Shown here one piece after another: positions 10,900-22,723 of a DNA stretch of 64,000 nt. Location of the stretch: the NCBI GenBank assembly GCA_025449115.1, contig JAHLKC010000012.1:248001-312000 (forward strand), given 5' to 3'. Each line of letters begins with the position of its first letter. Position 1 is the stretch's first letter. The DNA comes from Chytridium lagenaria. Taxonomy: Eukaryota > Chytridiomycota > Chytridiomycetes > Chytridiales > Chytridiaceae. Under the pieces are notes generated by a model. It did not search any database and was not told where the DNA came from. It worked only from the letters and a program-made list of their open reading frames with translations. The position numbers were made by a program, and so were the translations under genes.

Positions 10900-12064
10900 A
10901 TGTCATTTGATATCGGCTTTGATGATGACAACTCGGCCCCTCAAGGTGACGCTCTCACTCCAAGTCAATGTTCTTGCATAGAGTTCTCAAAAGCTAACTG
11001 CCTACGTTTATTAAGGAGAAGAAGAGGCGAGACGATTTTATATCAAAACTGGCCGCTTTTGGCTGACTACTTGGAGTCGGTGTTAAGTTCGGACAAGAGC
11101 AAGGCACAGCCCATGCTTAACACCTAACGAACCAAGAAGTTTATGGGTAAAAGTCTACAGTTTTCAGCTTTTACTTTAACACACCAATGTTAGAATTACT
11201 TTTGAGATATGTATGAAGCTGAAGATGGCGTCTCACTTGAACGGGATATCGGAACCACCATAAACTATCTGATTCGAAAACAAGCCAATGTATTATTTCA
11301 AATTCATGAATCGTCAGAATGGTTGCGGCAGTTTATGAATTTCGTTATCCAAGACCGCTCATCCGCCATTACAATTCGGAACGTTTTTGCTTACTTTGAT
11401 GGAGTGCGTCAAAGAGCGGACACGGACCTCGAGCAGGATATTTTGGAAGCCATATATAACTCGTTTTTCCATTTGAAAGGCAGCTTTTTCAAGTATTGGG
11501 TAGTCTCACTGTATCGACATTGCTGAAGACCATAGACCTTTAGTTCTTTTCGATAATCTGTTTGATATCAATCAGGTGAACCCTCTCGTATATAGAGAAT
11601 GTTTACAAGCTTTAGACTGCATTGCCTACAACCCGGACATCTTTTTCACCTTGCTTAAATCTCCCCGCCGTATTCTCGACTTCGAGCCAAAAACGGCCGT
11701 GTCTGGTAAATTATTGATGGACAATGCAAGACGATTTTTGGATTAACGGGTATGATGAGGAAGGAAAGAAAGATTCAAAGAGGAGCTTGGAGGAGGACAT
11801 GGACGATGCGATGGATGAAGGGGAGGAGGAATATGTGCCAAAAATGGAGCCAAGCGTACAGCACTTGATACCGTCGAATTGCGTAACTGAATCGCTAATA
11901 TATAATTGCATGCTTATACCTCGCATTAACTGCATTCAAGATTTGGAAGCCGCACACTTATCTGCTTCAAAAGCAATCATGGCAACACTAATAATCGACA
12001 ACAGCCATTGTTTCCAGACTTAACGACTCTAGCCAATGTTATTCTCGTTACTGATCCTTCTTAA
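10900..12064 (+). CDS. Unrecognised multi-exon protein
   Basis: I do not recognise this gene. The ATG at 10900 gives an acidic start (MSFDIGFDDDNSAPQGD), then a helical-looking segment (RRRRGETILYQNWPLLADYL). Further exons give LIRKQANVLFQIHESSEWLR and a long helical block to about 11510, then DHRPLVLFDNLFDINQVNPL (about 11529-11590), a stretch to about 11740, an acidic linker rich in Asp/Glu (about 11755-11850), and a tail ending ILVTDPS with TAA at 12062-12064. At least three frame changes are needed, some of them introns. The overall style recalls replication or chromatin factors, but I could not match a family and give no function. Confidence 0.4.
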
Positions 12065-12740
12065 AAACGGATTCAGAATTTTGAATGTCAGACGGTGACG
12101 CTCTTCATCATAATTGGCATTTATTTCTTTGTACATACCGTTGAGGATGCAAGTCTACAGATAAGTATGAAGTCTACTTGTTGTACGGGGTTGTAAATGC
12201 TTTTCCGTAGTTTCGCAGTACTATCTTCCGTGCATCGATGGACACTTGACGGATCAGTACCCTTCTTTCCTTCGCTACCGAAACCCTGCCCACCTCGCGC
12301 GTTTTTCACCGTGCTTTATATAGCAAACCATAGCAGTGTTTCTATTTAAAATGAAGGATTTGAAGATAACCTGTACCTGAAGTAACGTCAACACTATTCC
12401 GCTCGCGTCCTTTTTCGTATTTTTATACATTTCGTTTCAGACTTTACGAAGGTCAAAGACTCTTTATTTAAAATTTTCATAGAGATAAAAATGCGGAAAT
12501 ATTTAATACTGTGAATACGGTATTCAATCTGATCAGGATTCAAGTTGAATTATTCAAATGGGGTTTTCGACAAAAAAGTCACCTTTTTAATTAGAAAACT
12601 TAAAATCACCATTTCTATGTTCCAAATAGATCCAAAAGAATGAGAGTCTTTATTAACAAAACCCAACTTGAGAATGATTCCAACATCGCCTATTTAAAGA
12701 TACCAACGCGACAGCACACACAACTACACACAAGAAACAC
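12065..12740. other. Intergenic stretch without a recognisable gene
   Basis: Between the unrecognised gene (+) and the galactokinase stop (minus). AT-rich, and presumably 3' flanking sequence for both convergent genes. I see no ORF with family features, repeat or RNA gene. Confidence 0.5.
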
Positions 12741-14619
12741 TTAAAGAGCGAGTCCCTTGAGCACAGCAGCACCGGAGGAAGCCCTGGATGCAAAGATCCA
12801 GTCAGAGATACGTTCAGCGGCGTTAGGGTCCTCCTTCAACCCCGGAATACGTTTGTAGTAGTACTGCTCGGTAACCTTTTGGATAAAGGTACCCACAGTA
12901 GGCTCGGCAACGAGAGAGACGGTGCAACCTCCCCACCCAGCTCCGGTAAGCCTGGATCCAAAGGCACCGGCAGACCTTATTTAAGTGCAGAAAAATATGT
13001 CGTTTGTGGTTAGATGAGAAAGCAAAGTAAAAGGAACTAAGAAAATCATTTTTACCTGCAAATGGAGGTGAGCTCGTCAATTTCAGCACAACTGCAGTTA
13101 AAGTCATCACGGCAACTGGTTTGCGACGCGTTCATTAGCTCACCGAGGTCCTGTACAAAGCAAAACATACGTGTCATTAAATTCGTTACGTTATAATATC
13201 CCATACCTTCAGGAGATCACCCGAGTAAGGAGGTAACATTTTGCAAACGTCACGGAACTGGAAGACACGCTTAGCCTCTGAGAAAACGTGTCTAGCCCTC
13301 TTCTTGAGCTCAAACCCGTCACACTTGATAACGATGGACCCAACATACTTCTTCTCGAGCTCCTCAACAGAAATGCCGAGACCATGAGCAGCTTCTTCAC
13401 GAGTGTATTTTCCGTCCTTAAACGCCGCATCCACAGATCCCTCGAGAAGAGAGAGAACTTCAGCCTCCTTACCCTCACCACCTCCAAACTTGCCATCAGC
13501 GATCTCACGAGCAATCCACTTGTCCTGGACTTCGCGAAGAGTGGCGGAATGATCCACGCCGACGTGTTTGGAAAGGAGAGCGGCGGCGAGACGGGTCTCG
13601 ACAACACGGAGGTTGTAGTTGGTGGAGCTGTGGTGTGCTTGTCGGCGGTAACGAGGGTATTGGCGATGACAAATACTAGGCCGGGGTTAGAGGGAGGGAA
13701 GCGGATGGGTTCGACAGCGAGCTTGGGGACAAAGTGGATGAGGAGGGCGGAGCCAGTGTTGCCCATGATCGAGATAGACTGGTCCATACTGATAGAGCAA
13801 ATATGAGTATGCAGTCAACACAGGCTTGAATAGGCATATTTGGGACTCACCCGCCAGACTGGACACCGCAGTAGCGTTCTGACCTGATAGCGGTCTGAGC
13901 AAGCTCACCCTTGGTGATCACTTTCCCAGACGCCGTAAGAGTGGCCAAAGCCGAAGCGCAGACAAAAGCAGAGCTGCTGGAGACACCAGCGCCAGCAGGA
14001 ACGTTACCGTCGATCACGATGTTGAGGGACTTGCCAGAGGCCAAGGAGGCCTCAAAGGCTCCCTTGTATCCGCACTTGAAATAGTTGGACCATTCATGCA
14101 GGGATGCATCAATGTCCACAAAGTTCTTACTGTCATGAGTGAAGGTGTTGTCGGGGTACTTAGTGCCGTTGATGTTGCTGACGGTCACGCGGGCGGGATC
14201 CGTCTGGTCCTTGGATTCGGCAACAGCAATGATAACATCCCTTGCAATGGCCATGGGGAGAACGCTAAATCCGCAGTAATCGATGTGCTCTCCTAAACAA
14301 TCGCGAGTAGTTGGTTAGTTGGGATAGGATGCAAGCAGGCGAAGCAAAACCATACCGATGATGTTAACACGACCGGGAGACCTTGCATAGAACTGAGGCT
14401 CCTGTCCAAACTTCTCTGTGAACTTTGCGCGGACAGCCTCATAACGAGCTCTAAAATTATAAAAGTTCGGTACATCAATATGGAGGACAGATGTATATAA
14501 AGAGATTCAACGATAACTAGCCCTGCATCGATTAAAAAAGCTTACCGTGCCGCCGGCAGAGTTTCTGCAGCATAGATGTCCTCAAGACGAGAGTAGGTAG
14601 GAGGGATTTCTTCGCTCAT
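12741..14619 (-). CDS. GAL1: Galactokinase (GHMP kinase family)
   Basis: Phosphorylates galactose in the Leloir pathway (cytosol). All GHMP motifs are visible: GRVNIIGEHIDY (end of exon 2 into exon 3), the phosphate loop [15 protein letters not shown] (about 13960-14010) and [14 protein letters not shown] (about 12915-12960). Six exons read 14546-14619, 14356-14450, 13851-14292, 13207-13788, 13056-13150 and 12741-12975, with GT/AG borders and introns of about 55-95 nt. The start is the ATG at 14617-14619 ([16 protein letters not shown]). One base appears missing near 13640, where HTTAP must change frame to reach [15 protein letters not shown]. The length, about 500 residues, suits fungal GAL1. 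A Gal3-like regulator cannot be excluded, but the intact Ser-rich loop favours an enzyme. Confidence 0.92.
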
Positions 14620-14951
14620 TGCTTGATAGCTGGGATGGTTTCCTGAGATGAGGTACGTAGAGGTCAAGGACAAAAAGGGGATGGCAATGCTCGAGTATGG
14701 GAGAAAGTCAAGGTTGTAGGTTTTAAAAACGTGACCAAAAAAAAAGTTTCAAAAGCCCGTCCGGTTCGGAATTTGTCGAGAACGGGTGTGAGCATGTAAC
14801 GAGATCTGCCAGATAACATCAAAATAACCCCTAATCTATTACTCCAATTACAATAACTACGATGCAGCTTCAATGCTTAGAGTTCGACGCGGACTCGCGC
14901 CGTCAATCATCGCATAGCTTGGTCTAACCCATTCAGCAATCTTTCGTCCTT
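14620..14951. other. Gap between galactokinase start and PPR gene end
   Basis: Both genes lie on the minus strand, so on this sequence the PPR gene ends at 14952 and the galactokinase gene starts at 14619. The 332 bp hold the galactokinase 5' flank and the PPR 3' flank. I see no further gene or clear regulatory motif. Confidence 0.4.
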
Positions 14952-17022
14952 TCATGGTAAACATATGACTCTCATCTTTCTTTCTCCTACTACGCAAATG
15001 ACAAGTATGGATATTCTCGCTCTGCTCCCCCGCCAATCTTTGTCTTTCAGAACACTTTTAATCCTGCCCAAAGCTTCAAAGCACTCAGGCTCCACAAACT
15101 CAGCGTCCACCGCCTGAAGAGCCGCCAAAGTCTCTCCCAGCCGATCCATGGCAATTGACGCGCCCTTGCGAATTTATCCCCCTTCCGTACCAGCCGCATC
15201 ACCATGACTTCAAGCATGACAGCAGTGACCCGAAGCGCCTCCATTATCGATTTCCCGCCATTATTCTCTCCCAGTGCAGCTATATACTCCTTCAACCCTT
15301 CATCCATCGTTTTAACCGCAACCAGAGGGCTTCGCTTGAGTCTTACCACCACGCCGCAAAATGTAAGCCAATTACGTTCAGTAACAGGGTAGCCATGTCG
15401 AAGTAGATATTGCATCTCCTTCGTCATCACGTCCAGCCATTTTGCGTAGACTTGCGAGATCGTCATATCCGACGTCGAAGATTTTTCCCCATGCACGAGT
15501 TTTCGGCATGCATACAAGTACATGTGCAAAACCGATTAAACGTGTATCCAGCGGGGCAAGTGGAGTGATTGAAGGCAAGAAGACCAAGAGGGCTTGAACG
15601 CGCCCACTTATAGACTTCCACCACCTCCTTGAAAGCACCACATGACCTTAAACCACGCATGATAGATAAAATGGCCTTTCCATCTACTTGAACATGATCT
15701 TGGAACTCCATGGCAACAGATAACACCTTCAAAAATTCCTCTACTGTTCCCTTTTCTACTTGAAGGTGCCTTATCATCTGGGAATAAAGGGCAGAGCTTA
15801 ACGGAAAGCTACGTCCCCTTTCACAACCCAAACTTTCCTTGTCACCCTCCTTCATCTTGCTAATTAACAATCTCGCATCGTCAACGGCAAGCGTGAAGGC
15901 AGTTTTGATTTGATCTCTCAAACCCATTTGCGAAAACTGCTGTACCAAATGCGAATAGGTATAGCCATCCGGTTTTAATTCCCGTTTCTGCATCTCCTCC
16001 ATCACCTTCTTTAAATACCCCATCCTCTTCCGCCGTTTCTCATTCGGTACTGCCTGCAGCAACAAATTAAGAGCGCGTAAGACACCAGAGTCATGCTCCC
16101 CATCATCTTTGACCATATTTCCCTTTTCACAATCTCATCGTAAATCTGCATGGCCGGGGTTATCTTGTTGACCCTAACGTAGGCTAACATGAGAGCGTGT
16201 AGAGCTTTCACGTCTATACTGTGTCCCCGTCGTGAGATTTCTTGGAACCAGTGTAATGCGAAATCGGGTATATCTGCCTTCGCGCTGGCTTCTACGATGG
16301 TGGTATAGGCGTGAAGGTCGAGCTGAATGTCTTTCAGTTCCATGAATTTGACTAAAGCTGCGGCAGACTTGTAATCTCCTCTATCGGAATGTGCAGAAAG
16401 AACCTTGGTTCCCAGGTTTAAAGCGTGTTGATGGTGCAAGGAGCGGCAGAATCTGATGTCTTGGGGTTTGCGTCCGACTGGACTCCTTCAGTTGAAAGCA
16501 GGCATTTAATGCGGGTCACCATTTCCTTGTAAATAGACTCCGCAAGCATTCTATCAGCAATGGGAGGCGATAGGCACCTCTGGATCAGGATGCCATAGTG
16601 TCCAGACCCAGTTCTCCCGAAACCTTTTTAATATCTTTCAACACCGAAGCTGCATCACCAAGCTTCCCCGCCATAAGATGCGAATTCAGCATCTGAGTAT
16701 ACACCCTCGTCTCCGCCGACATGCCCTTAGCTTTCAACGCTGCCATGAGATCCCGTGCGTATTCGACTTTCCTCCGAGCCATGCAATCCAGAATGAGCTG
16801 GGAAACACACTTTGTGACTCCGTCCATCTTCTTTGGTGAGTTCGTCTTGATGATATGTTCAGCGAGGTTCTTAGCCATACGGAATTTTCCTGACTGGGAA
16901 AGGGCGCTGATGACGGTGCATGCCTGACCGGCTGGAACGGGCTTCCCTCTCTCCATCTGGACCAGATAATCCACCAGCCCATGGAGGGCGAGCCCTTTCT
17001 TTATCTGACTCCTCGATGCCAT
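14952..17022 (-). CDS. Pentatricopeptide repeat (PPR) protein, probably mitochondrial
   Basis: PPR proteins are helical-repeat RNA-binding factors, usually acting in mitochondria. Repeats of about 35 residues are seen, such as VYTQMLNSHLMAGKLGDAA, AYTTIVEASAKADIPDFALH, LHALMLAYVRVNKITPAMQI and TYSHLVQQFSQMGLRDQIK. The likely start is the ATG at 17022 (MASRSQIKKGLALHG); an open frame continues upstream, so a targeting peptide could lie there. The frame changes near 16585-16440, 16110 and 15500-15380, partly as introns and partly as likely indels. The most plausible C-terminus is the frame ending at 14952 (ECFEALGRIKSVLKDKDW). The specific RNA target is unknown. Confidence 0.75.
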
Positions 17023-17362
17023 TGATTGCCCATGGTTTCCTTTGACTCCATTAGGAAGGGTGCACTTGAATGCACTTACCGTTGAAGGATATACAGCGAT
17101 GAAGCTACAATGGAAATATTTCTCAGTCTTTTTTTTTTTTTTGACTTTAAACAATCTTGGAACTCCGGCCGTAATGGCATATCTGCGCCCATATCTCAAT
17201 ATACACGAATTAAAAAGGACTGATCAACAAGATGCTGAAACAAAACAATTAACAAGAACTGGAGGGAGAGCATAAAGTAAGAGAAAGAACAATAAAATAA
17301 AATACAAGAGCTATTCGTTTGGTTGTTTTCTAGAGAAACCAAACACGAAAATTGATTCTTCA
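17023..17362. other. Gap between the PPR gene and the MBF-type gene
   Basis: A 340-bp spacer holding the PPR upstream region and the 3' flank of the MBF-type gene. It contains a T-run of about 15 near 17130-17145. No gene is seen. Confidence 0.4.
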
Positions 17363-20300
17363 TCAAAAAACCACGCCAAAATCCACCCTAGCCTTAATTC
17401 CTTTCTCAATGTTGGCAAAGGCTGCCCTCATGTTAGCTTTCAAAGTAGCGACATCAACCCCTCCAAGAATGATTCCGGTATCCGTCTTATCCTTCTCCAA
17501 CATCTCAAGCAATGGCTCAAGAATCTTATCACAGCGTCCAGCGGAAGATTACAACATGCTGCAACAATCTGTCTGCAAAGAATCTCTCGTTTCGCTACCT
17601 TTGCAAATTTGCTGGCAAATCTCCCAAGGTTTCCGTCCTTTACTTGAGGCGCAGAGTGTCCGCTGTCAACTTCCATGGAAGATGATGAAAGAATGACTTC
17701 CGGTACCTCAACCACAAAGCGTGGCGGATCAAGAACCAACAAGGTCTGATTAAGACGTTGAACGTCTTGCTCATAAAGTTTCTGCCAGTCTTTCACAAAA
17801 TCAATCAATAGATTTCAACTCATTCCTCTTGGCCTCTATCAATTCAGCATTGCCTGAAGTCAGAACCTCTGTGACGTCAGACACATCGGCTGCATCCATC
17901 AAAAGCCTCCATCGCCTCGTCATTTGACGCATTGGGGCCGAGTGAAGCCCATTTCTTAAGGGTTGACATTAAGGGGCTTGTCGATGCTGCGTGAAAGAGG
18001 TAGCGAAGACGGCCGGAGAGCTCTGGAACACCCTTGGCTTCAGCGCGAAGGATCTCGTTTTCTGCTCGAAGATTGGCTAGCTCGAGAGACATATCCTGAG
18101 CTGCACCTGCGCATCCGTCAACTTCTGGTGCTTTTCATTCAAAGATGCCGAGTAGTTTTCATTTAAGCTGTTAACCATTTTTGTAACAACTGAGAGTCAA
18201 AGACTTAGTATACCCGCCATGAATAGCCTCAAAATACAATTTCAAAGAATCGTAAACACACCTTCCGTTAAATCTCTCGCCTTTTTTTCAAGACCTATTA
18301 CATCTTCGATCCCCAAAGCTTCGCCAGAAATATTTGTTAACGGTGCTCCAGCCAGGCTTTTCCCGTTGGTCTCTGATGACTTGAGTAACGATGGATTAAT
18401 CTTGTTTTTCTCTGTTAAACTGTCAAGAATTTCGCGATCCTCCTGTATTTAAAATGTCAATTCAGATTTATAGGAAGATAAATATCATTATACAAGATAA
18501 GCAGCTTACATTTCGGAAAACATCATCCATTCCGAAATCTGTAGGCAGCAACCCCGCAAGATTCGGGATCTTTGGATCAGCACCCGCCTTAAGCAAGCTT
18601 GTCACAATAACCCGATTCCCCAATTCTAGCCGCAATATTCAAAGCCGTATCTCCATTAATATCCTGCGCATCCAACAGCCGACTCCAATCTCTCTCATCG
18701 TACTTGGGATCTTCATTTGTAAGCTTCACAACAACTTCATCCATAACCACTTCAGGAAGCAAGTTCACAATAGGTCCAATGGGTGGTGGTGTAGCAACAG
18801 ACGACAAACTGGATTTTGGTGTGGGTGGCGGCAACACATGTTCAATGATGGAGTCGAGATAGTACTTGCAGCAATTGGAACGTGCTTTAATGGCGGAAAT
18901 GAGAGCAATGTGGTGGAGAACTGTGCGCTGTCTGGCGTCGGTGATAAGAAGTGTAGCTTTTCCAATGAGACGGAGTAGGGCGTCGAAGCACGAAAATTCA
19001 TAGCAGTTTGGTACGAGGACTGAACGAACGAGAGCGGATTCACCGCCATAATTCACTGCTCGAGGATTGGCGCCACGATTTAAAAGAACTCTTAGAACCC
19101 CTATCCGACCAAGTGCAGCTGCCCAATGAAGAGCGGTATGGCCCTGGTCATCAATTATCAGGTCAATATCAATGTCCGGCGTGAGGGAGTTCTTATTCAA
19201 GGATTCGGGATATAATTGACGTCGCCGTTAGTGTTGTCAGCCTCAACAAAGATAGCGAGCAGGAAAGCACGATGTCTATCAAGCCTATGAGTGGGGGGCG
19301 GAGCACTTGTCGGGACAACAGTGGTAAACCCGTTGCCCTCATTAATCTTGGCCTTTTTCTTTTGATGATTTGTTGGCTTCTCATTAGATGCTGAAATGTA
19401 GTCCGAATCGTCGTCATCATCTGGAGAGCTCGGTGACGACGGTGTTTCTGAGCGTGAATCGTTATTGCCTGCATGGTATGGGCGTTTCGGGCGACGAGTC
19501 ATTCCATGAGGATCACTAGCGACCTGAGCGGTGGCAGGCGCCTGTTGCTGCTGCTGCTGCTGTTGTTGTTGTAGCTGCTGCTGTTGCAAGGCAAGAGCCA
19601 TCGCCGCTTGCTTTTTTGCGGATTGTGCTGTTGGTTTCTTTTCTGCGGGCGCCTCGCCATTGGCACGTTTCAATGCCGCCAAATGCTGCTCTTTCGTGGG
19701 CGTGTTGTCATTTTTTCCAGGTTGATAAGCTTCAAGGTCGAGCAAAGGCTTGATCAACTCGTATATCTCAAACTGCTGAGAGAGGTACACTCCACGATCG
19801 AAAGGAATCCTTAAAAGCACAGCAAGAAAAAAAACACGATCAGACAAAACGATATTAACGGGGGAGACTTTCCGTAAAATAACGTACCAAGTTCCCTGAT
19901 ACTTCCCATAACCGCCCTGTATTTTTTCGTGCTGACCCTGAGCAATCTCCTTGTCTAGAATTTTGGTACGTCTGCCCTTCTCAATGCCAGCAGCCTTCAA
20001 AATCTGCGTAGCATTCAAGTAGGAATCGGAACGTCGCCGCATCATGGCGACATTGCGGCATATCATCTCATAGACAGGGACACCCGAGTAGATAGCTCCA
20101 TACACAGTTCCGACAGTCTCGTTAGGTTCAGCTGGCTTATGAAGTGGGGCCTTTGATGCAGCGATGGGTGTTGTTTTTGAGACATCTGGCTTGGGTGCAA
20201 TTGCAAGTGCACCTCCTGCAGATGTTGCGTTCCCGGCTACAGTAGCAGCAGCAGCAGCAGCAGAGGCGGCGTCCAGTTGAGCCACCAACACCTGTGCAGT

Positions 20301-20546
20301 TGGTACAATGGGGGTTGTGGCTGCCGTACCAGCAGAGGAAGAGGTAGAGGAAGAGTAGGAGGAGGATGCAGTCGATGTTGGGTCAACGAGCCCTTGAGTG
20401 GGTACTGCTAGGCGGGACATGTCTGTGCTATCGTTCGTGGCGTTCAAGAGCGCAAGAGCATCTCCTGTGAAGGTTTCGTACGCTGTCACAGAGGGAGGGA
20501 TCAATGGCATTTCGGGCGCGTTGCCTGTTCCATCCAAATTCATCAT
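17363..20546 (-). CDS. MBP1: MBF/SBF-type transcription factor with APSES (KilA-N) and ankyrin domains
   Basis: DNA-binding subunit of the G1/S cell-cycle regulator typical of fungi (Mbp1/Swi4/Res group). The start is the ATG at 20546 after an Ala/Ser/Thr-rich N-terminus (poly-Ala near 20240-20262). The APSES domain follows: VYGAIYSGVPVYEMICRNV, YLNATQILKAAGIEKGRR, and after a short intron GVYLSQQFEIYELIKPLLDL. A poly-Gln tract encoded mainly by CAG/CAA lies at about 19540-19590. Ankyrin repeats follow (GHTALHWAAALGRIGVLRVL; GDTALNIAARIGESGY). The C-terminus has a coiled coil (LELANLRAENEILRAEA) and the family end domain (RQIVAACCNLPLD...), then GVDVATLKANMRAAFANIEK to TGA at 17363. Several introns and probable indels lie between 17500 and 18600. 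Confidence 0.88.
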
Positions 20547-22723
20547 GCTTTGGTTTGGGTGGAGGTGGAAATACGGATTTCGTGTTGCTTTCTAAGATGT
20601 TCAGATACCGCTATGGTCAAAAAATGGCGTTCAAGCGTGACCAAAAGCCTTGGTGCCGTAGCCTGTATTATGGCACGGGCACTGCAGGACTCAACCTTTG
20701 GCTGAATGCTTCACAGAGAAGCTTACTTATAGAAGAGATGATGGCGTGATGCTGGGACGACGTGAACGCGTCCAAGTGGAAGGACAGATAATATGAAACT
20801 GCAAAGACTGACAACGCCTGTCAATGGATATACATCCGATGTGCACGAGAACGGGGGCTCTACGACAAGGCAAGTTACCGGTTGCAACGTGATGGTGGGG
20901 GCGTCAGTGAGAGGTGACGGCGTCCAGTGTTGGGGGGATGAAAGGAGTTTTGTGTTTGACAAAAGGAGGAAGAAAAAGAAGAAAAAGTGTGAAAATTATG
21001 GGTATCACGAATGACATACCTGGAGGCTACTTACACCTTGGTAGGGTGGACAGCCGGGCAAGGAGATGCGGATGAGGCTTATAGCTTCGTCCATCTTCTC
21101 TGTATAGAGTTGTTCTGGGATTCGGATGTGATGGAGGCCTGAACGGATTCCGTTTTTGTGTTTTGACAACGTCTAAAGGCCGTCAAAGGGCCTTTGACCG
21201 CAAGACGTCTTTAGGATCATTGAAAGCATTTAAACGGTGTTTTACGAATGTCTTTTGTCACTAAATGATGCAATATGCTCCGCTTTGAGCTTTCAAGACT
21301 CTCGAGATTTGTTGGAGACTCACAGATTGCAAGCAGATATTCTTGTTAGAGAGTCAACGCTTGGGAACTAAGCCGCAGTTTGGTACAGCCATTTGGATGG
21401 GCCTTTGCTCTTTGCATTTATAGTCTTACTCAACAAACACGATCTCTCCTACATTCAACAGGATTCTAGGAAGGGAGGCCTAGGCCAGTCTTTGGGTGAT
21501 TTCTTCTGCTGTGGAGTTGTAGAGGATGTCGTGCGTTTGGTCTGGCCTAGGAGAATGGTGCAAATGGTTTCAATAGTGTTGACGACCAAGCAAATTCTCG
21601 GGATGTTGGCAGAGTTAAATTAATCAAGGGATAGTGGAATCAAGGATAGTGGTGGAGGCAATATTTGCGCATTAGATCGCATGATTGCGTATAGGGGTGT
21701 CCTAACCGAATTTAGTATAAGGTTGGCTTGCAATGGCGCCAAGTAGCCAATGGAGGAGGAGTCTTTGGTGATGTCGGGGTGGAGGCGGATATTAAGGGTA
21801 AGACTTTCCGCGTTTGGGGATGATGAGTTGTCCACCTGCGGCTGTGGAATCTTGTCGATTGAATTGAGATCATCTTGGTAGAGTGTGGCTAGGAGTGGGG
21901 ATTGTGGCTGAGGTCTTGAGGGGGTGGCCTATGAGGGATCTTCGGAGTGGGACAGCGAGCGCGTTCAAGGTGGTGTGTGAGCGATGGGATGAGGGATGGC
22001 CTAGAGGGTTTTGGCGACGAGATATAGTGATGAGAGAGTGTTTATCTGGACCTATCTTTGCTTTCCATTCTCCGTTTTCTCTCGAATTCTGTTTCTTTTT
22101 GTTTAAACTGTACGTTGTCATGTAGCGCGTTTTTTATGATATGTTAAATTCGATTATCCCCCTTCTTTATGTTTTGTCTTTTATCTCTGCAGGTTTACAT
22201 TCGTTCATAGAGTGCTTGCATGAGTGATAGAATAAATCTGAAGTGAGGTATGGGTCATGCACCAAATCGGTAGCTACTCGTCGCTGAGTCCTTTTCTCAG
22301 CTGTCTTCCGACAAAGCTCTTGAACATTAACCACCGCCACTTATTTTTTACGATGTCCACCATCCAACAAAATTCCATCTACGTACATAAGAAAATTGTG
22401 TTGGAGTCTTGCGACTGCAATCGAAAACTTCGACCGCACTTCGTCCACATAAAGTGTCGCGTCCACCAGCTAGACTCTCGTACCCTCATTAACGAGTGCT
22501 TAGGAACAAGTTTCCGGAAGCTTGCACTGAGTTAACTATCCTCGGAAACCCGGTCCCCAGCCCCAAAGATCGACACAGGGACAATGAAGCGATTACCCTT
22601 GAAGAACGCCTAAAAAGAGACCCTTAAGTCGGCAAAGTCCGCGATACCGGTAACCAGAACAATAGTCAGTGGAATGTATATAGCAACCGACTCCGGGTTG
22701 ATTATCTGACGACACTTGCGAGT
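20547..22723. other. Gene-poor 2.2-kb interval
   Basis: The longest stretch without a recognisable gene in an otherwise tightly packed window. Near the MBF-type start it must hold that gene's promoter and 5' UTR. A near-perfect palindrome GTCAAAGG-G-CCTTTGAC lies at about 21182-21198. Several short ORFs on both strands (for example 22352-22535, MSTIQQNSIYVHKKIVLES) have no family features. A degenerate gene or a long regulatory region are both possible. Confidence 0.4.

Noticed and set aside
10900..12064. MCM-family helicase N-terminus
   Set aside because: A faint likeness in DHRPLVLFDNLFDINQ only; no Walker or MCM box follows and the gene ends too early.
19531..19725. Plus-strand Cys-rich ORF
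   Set aside because: It is the antisense reading of the poly-Gln tract in the MBF-type gene.
21870..22125. ORFs on both strands near 22000
   Set aside because: Neither shows domain features or credible splice context; left as unexplained intergenic sequence.
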